From GCA-2746365 sp964651445 (GTDB taxonomy: Bacteria > Pseudomonadota > Gammaproteobacteria > SZUA-229), in assembly GCA_964651445.1 (NCBI GenBank), contig CAZYYW010000004.1, forward strand, positions 1-51,797: 51,797 nt of DNA. Reading direction: 5' to 3'. Of this stretch, positions 18,777-28,456 are shown piece after piece. The notes under the pieces were generated by a model. The model ran no database searches. It saw only the letters and a list, made by a program, of their open reading frames with translations, and had not been told where the DNA came from. A program made the translations under genes and the position numbers. Position 1 is the first letter of the stretch, and each line of letters opens with the position of its first letter.

Positions 18777-19508
18777 GTGTTTTCATTTATTAAAGGTTTC
18801 CTCGACTGCTTCGGCGGCTTTGCTCTGTTATTTAAACCTGGCATAAAACGTTTTGTGCTCATCCCTTTTTTCATTAACGCAGGCTTATTTTATCTGGCGA
18901 TTGATTTGCTAAGAAACCAGATGAACACTTGGTTAGAACAGTTATTACCCAACTGGCTAAGCTGGTTGGAGTGGCTCATCCTGCCCTTGTTCTGGGTAGC
19001 CATCTTACTCATTGTTTTCTACACATTTACCGTTATCGCCAACCTGATTGCTGCGCCATTTAACAGCTTGCTGTCCTCCAGAATAGAAGTCATGCTCACA
19101 GGAAAACAACCAAAAGATATTAATTCGGACAGTTTTTTTAAATTAATGATTCGAACCACCAAATCAGAAATTCAAAAAATTCTTTACGCAATAAAATGGT
19201 TTATCCCATTAATCATTATTACCTTTATTCCTGTCATCAATATCGCTGCCCCCTTCCTTTGGATACTGTTTGCCGCTTGGTTTTTTGCACTGCAATACAA
19301 TGACTACCCGTTAGCTAATCGCGGCTGTTATTTTGAGCAGGTGAAAATATACAACAGGAAAAATCGAATGTCTGCGCTGGGCTTAGGTACTGCCACATTT
19401 ATCTTAACCAGCATACCGATCGTCAATTTCTTTGCAATGCCAATCGCGGTTGCTGGCGCTACAAAGCTAACAACCAGGCTTGAGTCAAATAATACTGAGG
19501 CTAAATAG
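18777..19508 (+). CDS. cysZ: CysZ-type sulfate permease / EI24-family membrane protein
   Basis: Inner-membrane protein of 243 residues related to E. coli CysZ, which brings sulfate into the cell for cysteine synthesis. Features: an N-terminal GFLDCFGGFALLFKPGIKRF block, four or more hydrophobic segments (about 25-45, 65-95, 145-175, 205-235), the family stretch NLIAAPFNSLLSSRIE, a central conserved WFIPLIIITFIPVIN, and PLANRGCYFEQ. The start is GTG. The last base of its TAG is the first base of the slyX GTG, so the two are translationally coupled. A TATAAT box occurs at 18697-18702, but I see no convincing -35. No other sulfate-assimilation gene is in the window. Confidence 0.88.
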   Translation: MFSFIKGFLDCFGGFALLFKPGIKRFVLIPFFINAGLFYLAIDLLRNQMNTWLEQLLPNWLSWLEWLILPLFWVAILLIVFYTFTVIANLIAAPFNSLLSSRIEVMLTGKQPKDINSDSFFKLMIRTTKSEIQKILYAIKWFIPLIIITFIPVINIAAPFLWILFAAWFFALQYNDYPLANRGCYFEQVKIYNRKNRMSALGLGTATFILTSIPIVNFFAMPIAVAGATKLTTRLESNNTEAK

Positions 19509-19711
19509 TGGAACAACGTGTAACAGAATTAGAAATCCGTTTAACACATCTGGAAGATACCATTGATGTATTAAATCAGACCATCATTAAACAACACGAA
19601 GAAATCGACTTGTTGCAACTTCAGGTTTCCATCCTTGAGAAAAAAATAAAAGCCTCGCAAGCATCACCAGTGGCATTGGAAAGTGAAGAAACGCCACCAC
19701 CGCATTATTGA
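19508..19711 (+). CDS. slyX: SlyX family coiled-coil protein
   Basis: Small cytoplasmic protein of 67 residues, almost entirely one coiled coil (heptads from ELEIRLTHLEDTIDVLNQ to LQVSILEKKI), followed by a short Pro-rich tail ending PPPHY, as in SlyX. Its cellular role is not well defined in any organism. The GTG start overlaps the cysZ stop by one base. Confidence 0.88.
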   Translation: MEQRVTELEIRLTHLEDTIDVLNQTIIKQHEEIDLLQLQVSILEKKIKASQASPVALESEETPPPHY

Positions 19712-19761
19712 CAAGCTCTTATTCGCCCCTGTGCTGTGGATACGACAAGCTTAAATGCGCT

Positions 19762-20145
19762 TCAATGTTTATCATCTAACGGCTCATCATCGGATAATAT
19801 GCGTTCCTGTGCTACTCGCCACTGACCATCATCTTCTTGTTGAATAATGAACTCAATGTCATTAGTCGCGAGACTACCATCACTGCCCTCAATGGTTTCG
19901 CGTGAGGTGAACATTATCCGGTCAGCGGTCTGTGCAAGAATTTTCAAACCTTCATAACTGACTTTTTTCAACAACTTGTTTTCAAACTCGTGTTTGCACT
20001 GACTAAACCAGTCATCATAAGTGATTTTTTCGTAATCGGGCACGCCATAAACACAGACCTCTTTTGAGACTAGGTTCATGTGCGTTTTTAGATCTAATTG
20101 GTTGGCGCTTGCAGCCATTTCGACTAAAAATTTATCAGGACTCAT
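19762..20145 (-). CDS. Hypothetical NTF2/SnoaL-like protein
   Basis: Protein of 127 residues with no signal peptide or TM segment. I do not recognise it from a named family. The layout (an N-terminal helix, then EGLKILAQTADRIMFTSRET, IEFIIQQEDDGQWRVAQERIL) alternates beta strands ending in a W-R-V-x-x-E pattern, typical of the NTF2-like fold, where such proteins are often ligand-binding or of unknown function. Two Cys are present (VCVYG, QCKHEF). The acidic tail is DDEPLDDKH. It lies 51 bp downstream of the pentapeptide-repeat gene on the same strand and may share its transcript. Confidence 0.55.
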   Translation of the reverse strand: MSPDKFLVEMAASANQLDLKTHMNLVSKEVCVYGVPDYEKITYDDWFSQCKHEFENKLLKKVSYEGLKILAQTADRIMFTSRETIEGSDGSLATNDIEFIIQQEDDGQWRVAQERILSDDEPLDDKH

Positions 20146-20196
20146 GGTTTTTTTACGCCCTTGAAATCGTGCGAATCAGCTTCAAATGTAAAACAT

Positions 20197-20952
20197 TCAT
20201 TGGCAGACCCCGATGGAACTGGCGCGGCAGCGTTTGTAGTTCGACCAGATGGTGTTTCGCAAAATTGCTCCGGTAAATATAGACTCTTCAATCTCGGCTT
20301 TTTTAAAGCTTGCCTTATTCAGGTTCGCATAACTAAAGTCAGCATTAAGACCATCAGCATTATCGAATACCGCCCGATTCAGGTTTGCACCGAGGAACAA
20401 GGTTCCATGCAAACGTGTGCTTCTCAAGACCGACTGATTCAATTCCGACTGCTTAAAGCTAGCGAGACTTAAATCACTGCCGTCAAAAATAGTCCGATTT
20501 AATTTAGCATTATCAAACACTGCTGATACAAGTCTGGCTTCATAAAATTCTGCGTCGTTTACTCTCGCCCCGGTGAAATCTGCATTTTTGAGATTAGCAC
20601 GATTAAAATGTGCACTATCAAGTATTGCTTTTTTAAAGCTCGCACCTGTCGCGGTGACTGAAACTAGTCGAGCATTTGACATTCTGGCACCATCAAAACG
20701 GGTACCGACGAGACTAGCAAAATTAAAATCGGTGTTTTCCAGCGTTGCACCGCTAAAATCGGCGTTATCTAATATAGCGCCGGCCAACACAGCATTAGTT
20801 AAATTTTTGTTTCTCAGGTCTTTACCCGTGAGATCACAATTTGCCCAGTTTACCTCGGGCTTAGCCTCATCGGTGCAGGCTGAAAAAGCCGGTGTGGCAC
20901 CAAAAAAAACAAGAATCATTAAAAATAGGCCTTGAAGCCGTGTGTTTGCCAT
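20197..20952 (-). CDS. Exported pentapeptide-repeat protein
   Basis: Protein of 251 residues with a signal peptide (hydrophobic LFLMILVFFGATPAFSA, cleavage near residue 24-25). From about residue 38 it is built of tandem A(D/N)LxN-type pentapeptides (ANCDL, TGKDL, RNKNL, TNAVL, AGAIL, DNADF, SGATL ...), some 35-40 units, which fold as a right-handed quadrilateral beta helix. A C-terminal NYKRC ... IGVCQ adds two Cys; with the Cys in FSACTDE and WANCDL the protein could form disulfides in the periplasm. Cytoplasmic members such as Qnr mimic DNA, but an exported one would not act on gyrase. Function unknown. Confidence 0.85.
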   Translation of the reverse strand: MANTRLQGLFLMILVFFGATPAFSACTDEAKPEVNWANCDLTGKDLRNKNLTNAVLAGAILDNADFSGATLENTDFNFASLVGTRFDGARMSNARLVSVTATGASFKKAILDSAHFNRANLKNADFTGARVNDAEFYEARLVSAVFDNAKLNRTIFDGSDLSLASFKQSELNQSVLRSTRLHGTLFLGANLNRAVFDNADGLNADFSYANLNKASFKKAEIEESIFTGAILRNTIWSNYKRCRASSIGVCQ

Positions 20953-21031
20953 GCATTTTCCTATATATTTACTAAAATTTAGCTTGCTTGTTATATTTAA
21001 ACACCGCGATTTTACAGAGATTTAAACAGGA

Positions 21032-22039
21032 ATGTTAACAGTACCAAAAAATACATGGATTATTACGGCAATACTTGTAACGAGTCTGTTATATGTTTTG
21101 CCTAGCGGAACGCTTTATGCCGAAAACAAACCCTATTATCGTCAGGAGCCTATTTTCCCCATTCCACTCGATGCGGAGATAGACAGTAACAAGGCCTCGC
21201 TTGGTAAAAAACTCTTTTTTGATACACGCCTCGCCAAAGACCAGAAAATATCATGTTCCAGCTGCCATCAGCTTGATGCGGGTGGTGATGATAATGTTGC
21301 AATGGGCATTTCCAGCACCGCTGACAAGCATATAATCAACACCCCCACTGTGTTTAATGCCCGATATAATTTTAGACAAAACTGGGATGGCTCTGTAACA
21401 ACACTTGAAGAGCAGCTTGATAAGGCGATTGCAAGCCCGCATGCCTTTAACAATAGTTGGGCTAATGTTGTTACAGCACTATCTAAAGACCCAGTATTAA
21501 TGCAGAAGTTTCAAAATATATACCCAGATGGTATTAGCCAGAAAAATATTATAAATGCACTTGTCGAATTTGAAAAATCGCTGATAACACCGAATTCGCG
21601 ATTTGATCAATACCTGAGAAATAACGATGAAATTCTAAGTAAGGATGAAATAAAGGGTTATACACTGTTCAAAGAATTGGGTTGTATCTCTTGCCATCAG
21701 GGAATCAATATTGGCGGTAATCTGTATCAAAAATTCGGCGTTTTCTACGATTACATCGCAGAACGGGGTGACATCAAAGAACCTGATTATGGCCGAATGA
21801 ATACAACAAACCGTCAGATAGATGCTTTTGTATTCAAAGTGCCTTCATTAAGAAACATTGCGCTAACCGCGCCTTACTTACACGATGGCAGCGCGAACAC
21901 CATTGAAGAAGTTATCAACATTATGGGGAAAACGCAGTTAGGCAGAACACTATCTAACGAAGAAGTACAGTTACTCAAATCTTTTCTCAACACATTGACC
22001 GGTGAATATAATGATCAATACTTGGGGGAAGATTCATGA
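21032..22039 (+). CDS. Dihaem cytochrome c peroxidase / MauG-family protein
   Basis: Periplasmic dihaem c-type protein of 335 residues. An N-terminal signal peptide (residues about 8-30) precedes two haem-binding CXXCH motifs, Cys75-Ser-Ser-Cys78-His79 and Cys218-Ile-Ser-Cys221-His222, spaced as in bacterial cytochrome c peroxidases. Typical blocks are NTPTVFNARYNF with RQNWDGSVTTLEEQ, FKVPSLRNIALTAPYLHDG and LKSFLNTLTGEY. The family reduces H2O2 or performs MauG-like oxidations. The pattern does not decide which. Its TGA overlaps the ATG of the GGDEF/EAL protein (ATGA at 22036), so the two products are made together. This suggests redox or peroxide sensing tied to c-di-GMP. Confidence 0.9.
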   Translation: MLTVPKNTWIITAILVTSLLYVLPSGTLYAENKPYYRQEPIFPIPLDAEIDSNKASLGKKLFFDTRLAKDQKISCSSCHQLDAGGDDNVAMGISSTADKHIINTPTVFNARYNFRQNWDGSVTTLEEQLDKAIASPHAFNNSWANVVTALSKDPVLMQKFQNIYPDGISQKNIINALVEFEKSLITPNSRFDQYLRNNDEILSKDEIKGYTLFKELGCISCHQGINIGGNLYQKFGVFYDYIAERGDIKEPDYGRMNTTNRQIDAFVFKVPSLRNIALTAPYLHDGSANTIEEVINIMGKTQLGRTLSNEEVQLLKSFLNTLTGEYNDQYLGEDS

Positions 22040-25000
22040 ACAAAAGGAGTATAAATTATTGGGTTGGCATAGCCCTGCTTATTTCCATACTCAGCTTTTT
22101 CTTCTATAAAAGCATCTTCAACGAAGCGCCTTTAAATGAAACCCTGAGCACCATCAAAGAAATGCATGACTTTCAGGTGCGACTACACCGTGACCTACTG
22201 CGATATAGAAGCAACCAGATTAAACAGTACGACACCTTAAATAAAACACTGTACCAACTTGAGCTAAAAGTTTTGAACTTAAGCAGTAATGAAGTTGCTG
22301 AAAAAGAGCTCGGCATCGATGCGATTAACGCCATCGAAAAAGCAATAATACATCAATCCGCACTGGTTGAAGACTTTAAAACACACCACTCAATACTGCA
22401 AAATTCCTTGTTTTACATCTTTAATGAAAGCACCGAACTGTATTCGACTAAACCCAAAACACGATCAAAGCAAGAACTGCGCACCACCGCAGAGCTGCTC
22501 ACCTTACTACTGGAATATAACGATAACCCGCACAACAATATTGCAAATAAAATCTATCCACTAATCGATTCACTGAACCACAATCCAAATGCCGATACCA
22601 ATGCCTTAATAAATCACAGCCTAATGATTATTGAACGCTTACCTGAAATTGATAATATTCTTGCTCAATTTAATTCATTGGACATTGAAAACCAGATCAT
22701 CCTGTTAAGAAATAAGGTTAGCGATCTAAGAAACCAGCAGAATTACAATGCGCAAATTTTTAATATTCTGTTATTCATATGCACCATTTACCTTATTCTT
22801 TATATTCTTTATATCTTTATAACCCTCCGCAAAAACGAAGAAAAATTATCCGATAGTAATGCTAAATTAAATGAAGAAATCAGTCACCGATCCAGGACAG
22901 AAAAAGCACTCTACCAACTGGTTGATATAGATAAAAACAGTAAAAATAACGATGACAGAATTTTGCATTTATTAAATGCTTTATGTAAAGCGCTTGACGC
23001 TGAATATGCTTACATCACAAGAACGAGCAGCACTGGCGTTTGTGCTGAAATTATCGGCATACTTGATCATGGCATGTTCAGTAGCAACATTACTTACCCA
23101 TTGAAAAATACCCCCTGCGAAGAAGTCATTAACAATGGAAGGTTGGTACATAACCGAGATTTTTCTACCTATTTTCCGGACTATGGTGACGGCGTGCTTA
23201 AAGGCGCTTCCAGCTACATTGGCATCAGCCTGACGGACAAAAACAAAAACGTCATCGGCATGATTGCCATTGCCAGTAAAAAACCAATTGGTGACACTAG
23301 CCTGGCAGAAAATATTTTAACGATTGCGACATCACGCGCCATCATCGAACTGGAATACCAGATCGAAATCAATAACAACATACGATACCAGCAAGGTCTT
23401 TCATTAATTGACAACTGGATTGCACGATTAATAACGGAAGGTTATGACCGAAATGCTTTCTTTAAAAATATCTGCCGCGCGGCGCAGGAAATAACAAAGG
23501 CAGATCTTGCGGCATTTCCAGCGTTACAAAAAAATCAAAAATCGTATAACTTTCTTGCTGCCTGTGGTTCACAGTCTGAAAAACTTGAAGATATTATCCG
23601 AGACGTAGCGGATGGTGACTTATGTTCGTGGACTATTCTACACAACAAAAATCTGGTGATTGACGATATCGCGACTGATAAACGCGCACAAAAAAAACTG
23701 ATAGCACAATTCGACATCAAATCTGCCCTGCTGACACCCGTAACACTAAAAGATCAGGCATATGGTGCAATAGCTGTTTTCAGAACACACGATGCATTTG
23801 ATAAAATTGATGAACAACTAATCACGCAATTCAGCCAAAGTGTACAAATGGCTATCATCAATATGCAGTTAGTCAGTGACATGAAATCAGAGCGCGAACG
23901 TGCCGAAGTCACCTTACATTCAATCGGCGACGCGGTTATAACAACCAATGCCAACGGCGAAATTGAATATATGAATCATGTCGCCGAATCGTTAACTGAA
24001 TGGACGTTAGAACAAGCTAAAAACGGCGCTATACAGCACGTATTCAGGATAGAAGACCAGGACACTGGTGACGCCATTCACGATGTAGTCAATTCTTGTT
24101 TGTATGATGGCATCACCATTAGTAAAAGTATTGTCAGCCTAATCGGTAAAAACGGCAACAAAAAAGATATTGAAAGTTCTATCTCACCTATCCTGAAAAC
24201 GTCTGGGCAGATTGAAGGCGTGATCATTGTGTTCCACGATGAAACCCAGCGACGGCAGCTAGAAAACACCATCAAACATCAGGCTGCACATGACCCGCTA
24301 ACCAATTTACTCAACCGGGACGCATTCGAGATTAATCTGTCTGACAGTGTTTTTGATGCTAAAAATAACGAGAAGCACCACGTACTTTGTTACCTTAACC
24401 TGGATAGATTCAAACTAATTAATGACACCGCTGGCTATAGCGCTGGCGACCAGTGCTTGTTGCAGGTTTCCTCATTGTTACAAACATGCATCCGAAATGA
24501 TGATGTGCTAGCGCGTCTCGGCGCTGATGAATTCGCGATTATACTGAAAAATTGTTCGTCAGAAGGAGCACTAAAAATCGCAGAAAATATTACTACAACC
24601 ATATCAAACACAAAGTTCCATTGGGATGATTGTGACTATAATCTAGGCATCTGTATCGGCATTAACCCACTAAGTAAGAACGCGAAAGATGCAGCCGACG
24701 CAATCAGGAAAGCTGATCTTGCGTGCTACACAGCGAAAGATCAGGGAGAAAATAAAATATATTTTTACAAAGAAAAAGACAGCGAATTGATTCAGCGCCA
24801 AGAAAAAACATACTGGGCAAGCCATATTACAGAAGCCATCGATAACAACCGCTTGCGACTATACACGCAGCCAATTGTGGCGTTAAACAGTCCAGATACA
24901 CACACACGTCATTTTGAAATACTGGTTCGACTGCTAGATGAGAACGATCAATTAATTATGCCTAGCGCGTTTATCCCGGCGGCTGAACGTTATAACTTAA

Positions 25001-25620
25001 TGCCCCTTGTCGATCGGAAAATCATTCTCGAAACTTTTTCATTCATTCATCAATACTCAGACGAGGACGAATACATTACACATTACTCGCTGAACCTTTC
25101 AGGTAACACCATCGATGACAATAAAATTGTTGACTACATATTAGAGACTGCTAATAAATTTGAAATTGATAAAAAACTGATCTGCTTCGAAATCACAGAA
25201 ACGGCAACCATAAAAAATATGGACAAGGCTAAAGCACTAATAAAAGAACTAAAAGCTTGTGGCTTTAAATTTTCGCTGGACGATTTTGGCACTGGTTTAT
25301 CCTCGTTTCAGTACCTTAAAAATCTCCCCGTAGACTTTCTTAAAATTGATGGCAGTTTTGTTTCTAACATGGTCAACAATAAGATTGACCATGCAATGGT
25401 GGCAGCAATCAACGAAGTGGCTCATATTATGGGTATTAAAACCATTGCTGAATATGTTGAAAACGAGCAAATTATAAAAAAACTACGTGAAATCAACGTT
25501 GATTTTGGCCAAGGCTACTTTATCGAACAGCCAAAACCTATTAACATGATCTTAGCTTCCAGCGGCGAAATAAAATCACCGACGCTTAAAGTCGTTAACC
25601 ATGAACCTAGACGGACTTAG
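22036..25620 (+). CDS. Membrane GAF-GAF-PAS-GGDEF-EAL c-di-GMP protein
   Basis: Signalling protein of 1194 residues. TM1 (about 9-26) and TM2 (about 237-260) bracket a helical periplasmic region resembling DAHL-type sensors. Then come two GAF-like domains (about 285-440 and 455-615), PAS (about 625-750, with SIGDAVITTNANGEIEYMN), GGDEF and EAL. The GGDEF motif reads G829-A-D-E-F833, a change at the second Gly. EAL reads E961-I-L, and the DDFGTG loop (Asp1082, Asp1083) plus KIDGSFV and the Glu in TIAEYVE are kept. I infer an active phosphodiesterase, with a cyclase that may be weak or regulatory. It is translationally coupled to the dihaem peroxidase upstream and overlaps mnmC at the 3' end. 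Confidence 0.92.
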   Translation: MNKRSINYWVGIALLISILSFFFYKSIFNEAPLNETLSTIKEMHDFQVRLHRDLLRYRSNQIKQYDTLNKTLYQLELKVLNLSSNEVAEKELGIDAINAIEKAIIHQSALVEDFKTHHSILQNSLFYIFNESTELYSTKPKTRSKQELRTTAELLTLLLEYNDNPHNNIANKIYPLIDSLNHNPNADTNALINHSLMIIERLPEIDNILAQFNSLDIENQIILLRNKVSDLRNQQNYNAQIFNILLFICTIYLILYILYIFITLRKNEEKLSDSNAKLNEEISHRSRTEKALYQLVDIDKNSKNNDDRILHLLNALCKALDAEYAYITRTSSTGVCAEIIGILDHGMFSSNITYPLKNTPCEEVINNGRLVHNRDFSTYFPDYGDGVLKGASSYIGISLTDKNKNVIGMIAIASKKPIGDTSLAENILTIATSRAIIELEYQIEINNNIRYQQGLSLIDNWIARLITEGYDRNAFFKNICRAAQEITKADLAAFPALQKNQKSYNFLAACGSQSEKLEDIIRDVADGDLCSWTILHNKNLVIDDIATDKRAQKKLIAQFDIKSALLTPVTLKDQAYGAIAVFRTHDAFDKIDEQLITQFSQSVQMAIINMQLVSDMKSERERAEVTLHSIGDAVITTNANGEIEYMNHVAESLTEWTLEQAKNGAIQHVFRIEDQDTGDAIHDVVNSCLYDGITISKSIVSLIGKNGNKKDIESSISPILKTSGQIEGVIIVFHDETQRRQLENTIKHQAAHDPLTNLLNRDAFEINLSDSVFDAKNNEKHHVLCYLNLDRFKLINDTAGYSAGDQCLLQVSSLLQTCIRNDDVLARLGADEFAIILKNCSSEGALKIAENITTTISNTKFHWDDCDYNLGICIGINPLSKNAKDAADAIRKADLACYTAKDQGENKIYFYKEKDSELIQRQEKTYWASHITEAIDNNRLRLYTQPIVALNSPDTHTRHFEILVRLLDENDQLIMPSAFIPAAERYNLMPLVDRKIILETFSFIHQYSDEDEYITHYSLNLSGNTIDDNKIVDYILETANKFEIDKKLICFEITETATIKNMDKAKALIKELKACGFKFSLDDFGTGLSSFQYLKNLPVDFLKIDGSFVSNMVNNKIDHAMVAAINEVAHIMGIKTIAEYVENEQIIKKLREINVDFGQGYFIEQPKPINMILASSGEIKSPTLKVVNHEPRRT

Positions 25621-27552
25621 ATAATCCAGTACTTTTTTGTTGACCGGTGAGGGTTCACCCGTTATTTGTGCAGCAATAATTTCCGCACAGAGAAAACTAC
25701 TGGTAAAACCGCGTGAGCCATGCGCAGCTGATATATATAAGCCGTTTAGATAGGTTGCCGGCAGATATTTTTTTACAGTGCTACCGTGCTGAATATCGGC
25801 ATATTCCCGCTGGTAAAATTCAGCATCGGGTACCGCGCCAGCGATGGGCACTCTGTCCTTTGATATCGCTCGAAAACCAAGCCATGTATGACAGATATCT
25901 GCCTCACTGAAAATTCTCGGATAAATTGTTTCCAATGATTGTAAAAGTGCCATGCTTTCACCAGCATTCACCTCAGAACTATTATTGTTTTTTGTGTAAC
26001 TGGCACCCAGATAATGTTTACCATTAATTGCCGGTGTGATATGCACCGCTGCATTTTGTGTTTTTTGAATGACAGACGACGCTTTATTTTCTAGTAGACA
26101 TAACACCTGGCCTCGCACACTGTCTATCGGAAACCGTAACGGCAAGCCAAGATCATTGACCCTTGTACCATTGGCAACAATCAGAATATCCGTTTTAGTT
26201 ATTATTCCATCACTGCCAAAACAACGCCATTGTTTATCATCATGCTTAACCTCATCCACGGTTGCATCAATCATTTTCAGCTTATCGCCACATTCATTTT
26301 TTAACAGCGCCAATAAGATAGTCGGCAATACAACACCGGCAGTGGCATAGTGTGCATTTTTCTGTTCCTCTACACCTAGCGTTGCTTTCTCCTCTTTAGC
26401 AATGCAAAAAAAATCATCATTAAACTGAAACTTTTCTTTTATTTTTTTGATTCTATGTACGTCCATCAATTGCAACAAGCCATCATCAAAGTAAAACCGT
26501 TGTGACGTTTTTTTCTGCAAGGTTTGAAAAACATGACGTGCATAACAATAAGCTTGTATGAAAAAACAGCTATCCGCATCATTATCAAGTGATAAACGTG
26601 GGTATACGATGGGCGCTGGATTACTAGATGTTTGTTGATGCTCGGCAGAGGACTTATCGATAATCGTCACGCTATAACCACGTTGCACCATAGCGTACGC
26701 CAAACTTAGTCCCGCAATGCCTGCGCCAATGATGCTTATTTTCTTCTCTGGATTCACTACTGGTAGAGGACGAGCAAACCACGGCTTTTCCTTATATCGA
26801 AGTGAAACTTCGACCGCCTCTACCGTGTTAGGTAAATGAGCAACCAACATTTCTCGTTTCCTGCCATAGCCAGCAACCTTTGTCACCTCAAATCCAGCAT
26901 TCTGTAAATTTCGTTTAACAAAGCCTGCACAGGTATATGTACTACAGCTTGCATTATGACGACTGTTTCGTTTAATATTTAAAAACACATCCTGTGTCCA
27001 CATATCAGGATTTTTTGCAGGCGCAAAGCCATCGAGATACCAGGCATCCACATTCATTTGATCGCCCTTTAATGCAGTATCAACGTCCATGAACTTGAAG
27101 TGTATAACCACGCGATTATCAAATAAACGGCGGCAATGTGTCGCTTCAACAGCCGGTGGGTAAGTTGCCAATAATGGCTCGCTAATCTCTGCTAAATTCA
27201 GCTCTTTTAATTCTGCACAAGTTGAAAGGAGTTGTGAGAGCGTGTCGGCTGACAGTGGGTATTTTTCGATGGCAATATAATGCAGCGTCCTGTGTTCATC
27301 CGATTCATCACAATGCTTTAACCATGCCTGAATCGTTAACATGCAGTTCAAACCACTGCCAAAACCCAATTCTGCGATGACAAAATCACTTCGCCCCTGC
27401 CAACGTTGCGGTAAGCCATTACCGCGGAAAAACACGTGATCAAACTCACTGTCACCAGAAACGTGTGCCTTATCATCTGAAGAATAATAAATATCATCAA
27501 ACAATTCGCTGTAAGGCTGACCATTTCGCCAAATAATATTTGTATATTGCAT
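25576..27552 (-). CDS. mnmC: Bifunctional tRNA mnm5s2U34 enzyme MnmC
   Basis: Completes mnm5s2U at tRNA wobble position 34. The C-terminal FAD domain removes the carboxymethyl group from cmnm5s2U and the N-terminal domain methylates nm5s2U with SAM. The protein has 658 residues. The methyltransferase half (about 1-240) shows IAELGFGSGLNCML and WYLDGFAPAKNPDMWT. The oxidoreductase half begins near 270 with the dinucleotide-binding ISIIGAGIAGLSLAYAM and has WLGFRAISKDRVPIAG and AAHGSRGFTSS. Length and domain order match E. coli MnmC. Its last 45 bp overlap the convergent EAL gene. Confidence 0.95.
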   Translation of the reverse strand: MQYTNIIWRNGQPYSELFDDIYYSSDDKAHVSGDSEFDHVFFRGNGLPQRWQGRSDFVIAELGFGSGLNCMLTIQAWLKHCDESDEHRTLHYIAIEKYPLSADTLSQLLSTCAELKELNLAEISEPLLATYPPAVEATHCRRLFDNRVVIHFKFMDVDTALKGDQMNVDAWYLDGFAPAKNPDMWTQDVFLNIKRNSRHNASCSTYTCAGFVKRNLQNAGFEVTKVAGYGRKREMLVAHLPNTVEAVEVSLRYKEKPWFARPLPVVNPEKKISIIGAGIAGLSLAYAMVQRGYSVTIIDKSSAEHQQTSSNPAPIVYPRLSLDNDADSCFFIQAYCYARHVFQTLQKKTSQRFYFDDGLLQLMDVHRIKKIKEKFQFNDDFFCIAKEEKATLGVEEQKNAHYATAGVVLPTILLALLKNECGDKLKMIDATVDEVKHDDKQWRCFGSDGIITKTDILIVANGTRVNDLGLPLRFPIDSVRGQVLCLLENKASSVIQKTQNAAVHITPAINGKHYLGASYTKNNNSSEVNAGESMALLQSLETIYPRIFSEADICHTWLGFRAISKDRVPIAGAVPDAEFYQREYADIQHGSTVKKYLPATYLNGLYISAAHGSRGFTSSFLCAEIIAAQITGEPSPVNKKVLDYLSPSRFMVNDFKRR

Positions 27553-27624
27553 AGAGGTGCCCTATAGCCCTTTGCCTTAGAGACAAGTAAAATAGGCTGC
27601 TAATTTTAAGCCTGTCAGAAAATT

Positions 27625-28356
27625 ATGCAATCAACAGATATGTCATCAAAAAATATGAAAGATAAAGTCATCCTGATTACTGGAGCCAGTGATGGCATTG
27701 GTAAAGCCACTGCCATAGAGTGTGCCAAACGCGGCGCAACCGTTATCATACATGGTAAAACAGTGCCTAAACTTGAGCTTCTATACGATGAGATAACTCA
27801 AGCAGGTTATACTGAGCCGGTTATATATCCATTAGATTTTGAAAAAATAACGCCAGAAGATTGCGATACCTTATTCGACGTTATAAAAAAAGAATTTGGC
27901 AAGCTCGATGGTCTGTTTAACAATGCTGGCTGGCTAGGTGCCTCTACCCCTATTCAGCAACATGACCTAAAACTCTGGTACCGCGTTTTTCAGATTAATC
28001 TAAACGCCACCTTCATGCTGACACAAACTTGCCTGTCGCTGCTAAACCACAAAGAGCCCAGTTCTTTAGTGTTTAATCTCGATGACAAAAAAACGGCATA
28101 TTGGGGCGCATACGGCGTATCTAAAGCTGGTTTGCATGCCTTGATGGAAATCCTTGCGGATGAACTCGAGAACACCGCTATCAATGTCACCGGCTTACTG
28201 CCCGGCAATGTGAATACTGCTTTTAGAACACGTGCTTTTCCTGCCGAAAACAAGTCAGCCTTGAACAAGCCAGAAGATGTGGCAATTGCCGCCGCTTTTT
28301 TACTCAGTGAACGCGGAACCACCATCAAAGATTCCCCATCACATGGTAAAACATTT
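27625..28356 (+). CDS. YciK-like short-chain dehydrogenase, 3' end lost in gap
   Basis: Rossmann-fold SDR most like E. coli YciK, an oxidoreductase of unknown substrate. Visible: the cofactor loop TGASDGIGKATA, NNAGWLGASTP, NLNATFMLTQT, and the Tyr-x3-Lys pair in WGAYGVSK. The usual catalytic-serine segment (TSSS in YciK) is replaced by NLDD with a three-residue deletion, so classic SDR chemistry may be altered. The C-terminus, probably fewer than 20 residues, lies in the assembly gap. It starts from ATG 27625, though ATG 27640 is also possible. It is divergent from mnmC and convergent with the fetB-like permease. Confidence 0.85.
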
Positions 28357-28456
28357 NNNNNNNNNNNNNNNNNNNNNNNNNNNNNNNNNNNNNNNNNNNN
28401 NNNNNNNNNNNNNNNNNNNNNNNNNNNNNNNNNNNNNNNNNNNNNNNNNNNNNNNN
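28357..28456. other. Assembly gap (100 N) between convergent genes
   Basis: Placeholder of unknown true length. It removes the 3' end of the SDR gene and the 3' end of the fetB-like gene, and possibly anything between them. Reading frames that cross it are meaningless. Confidence 0.97.
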
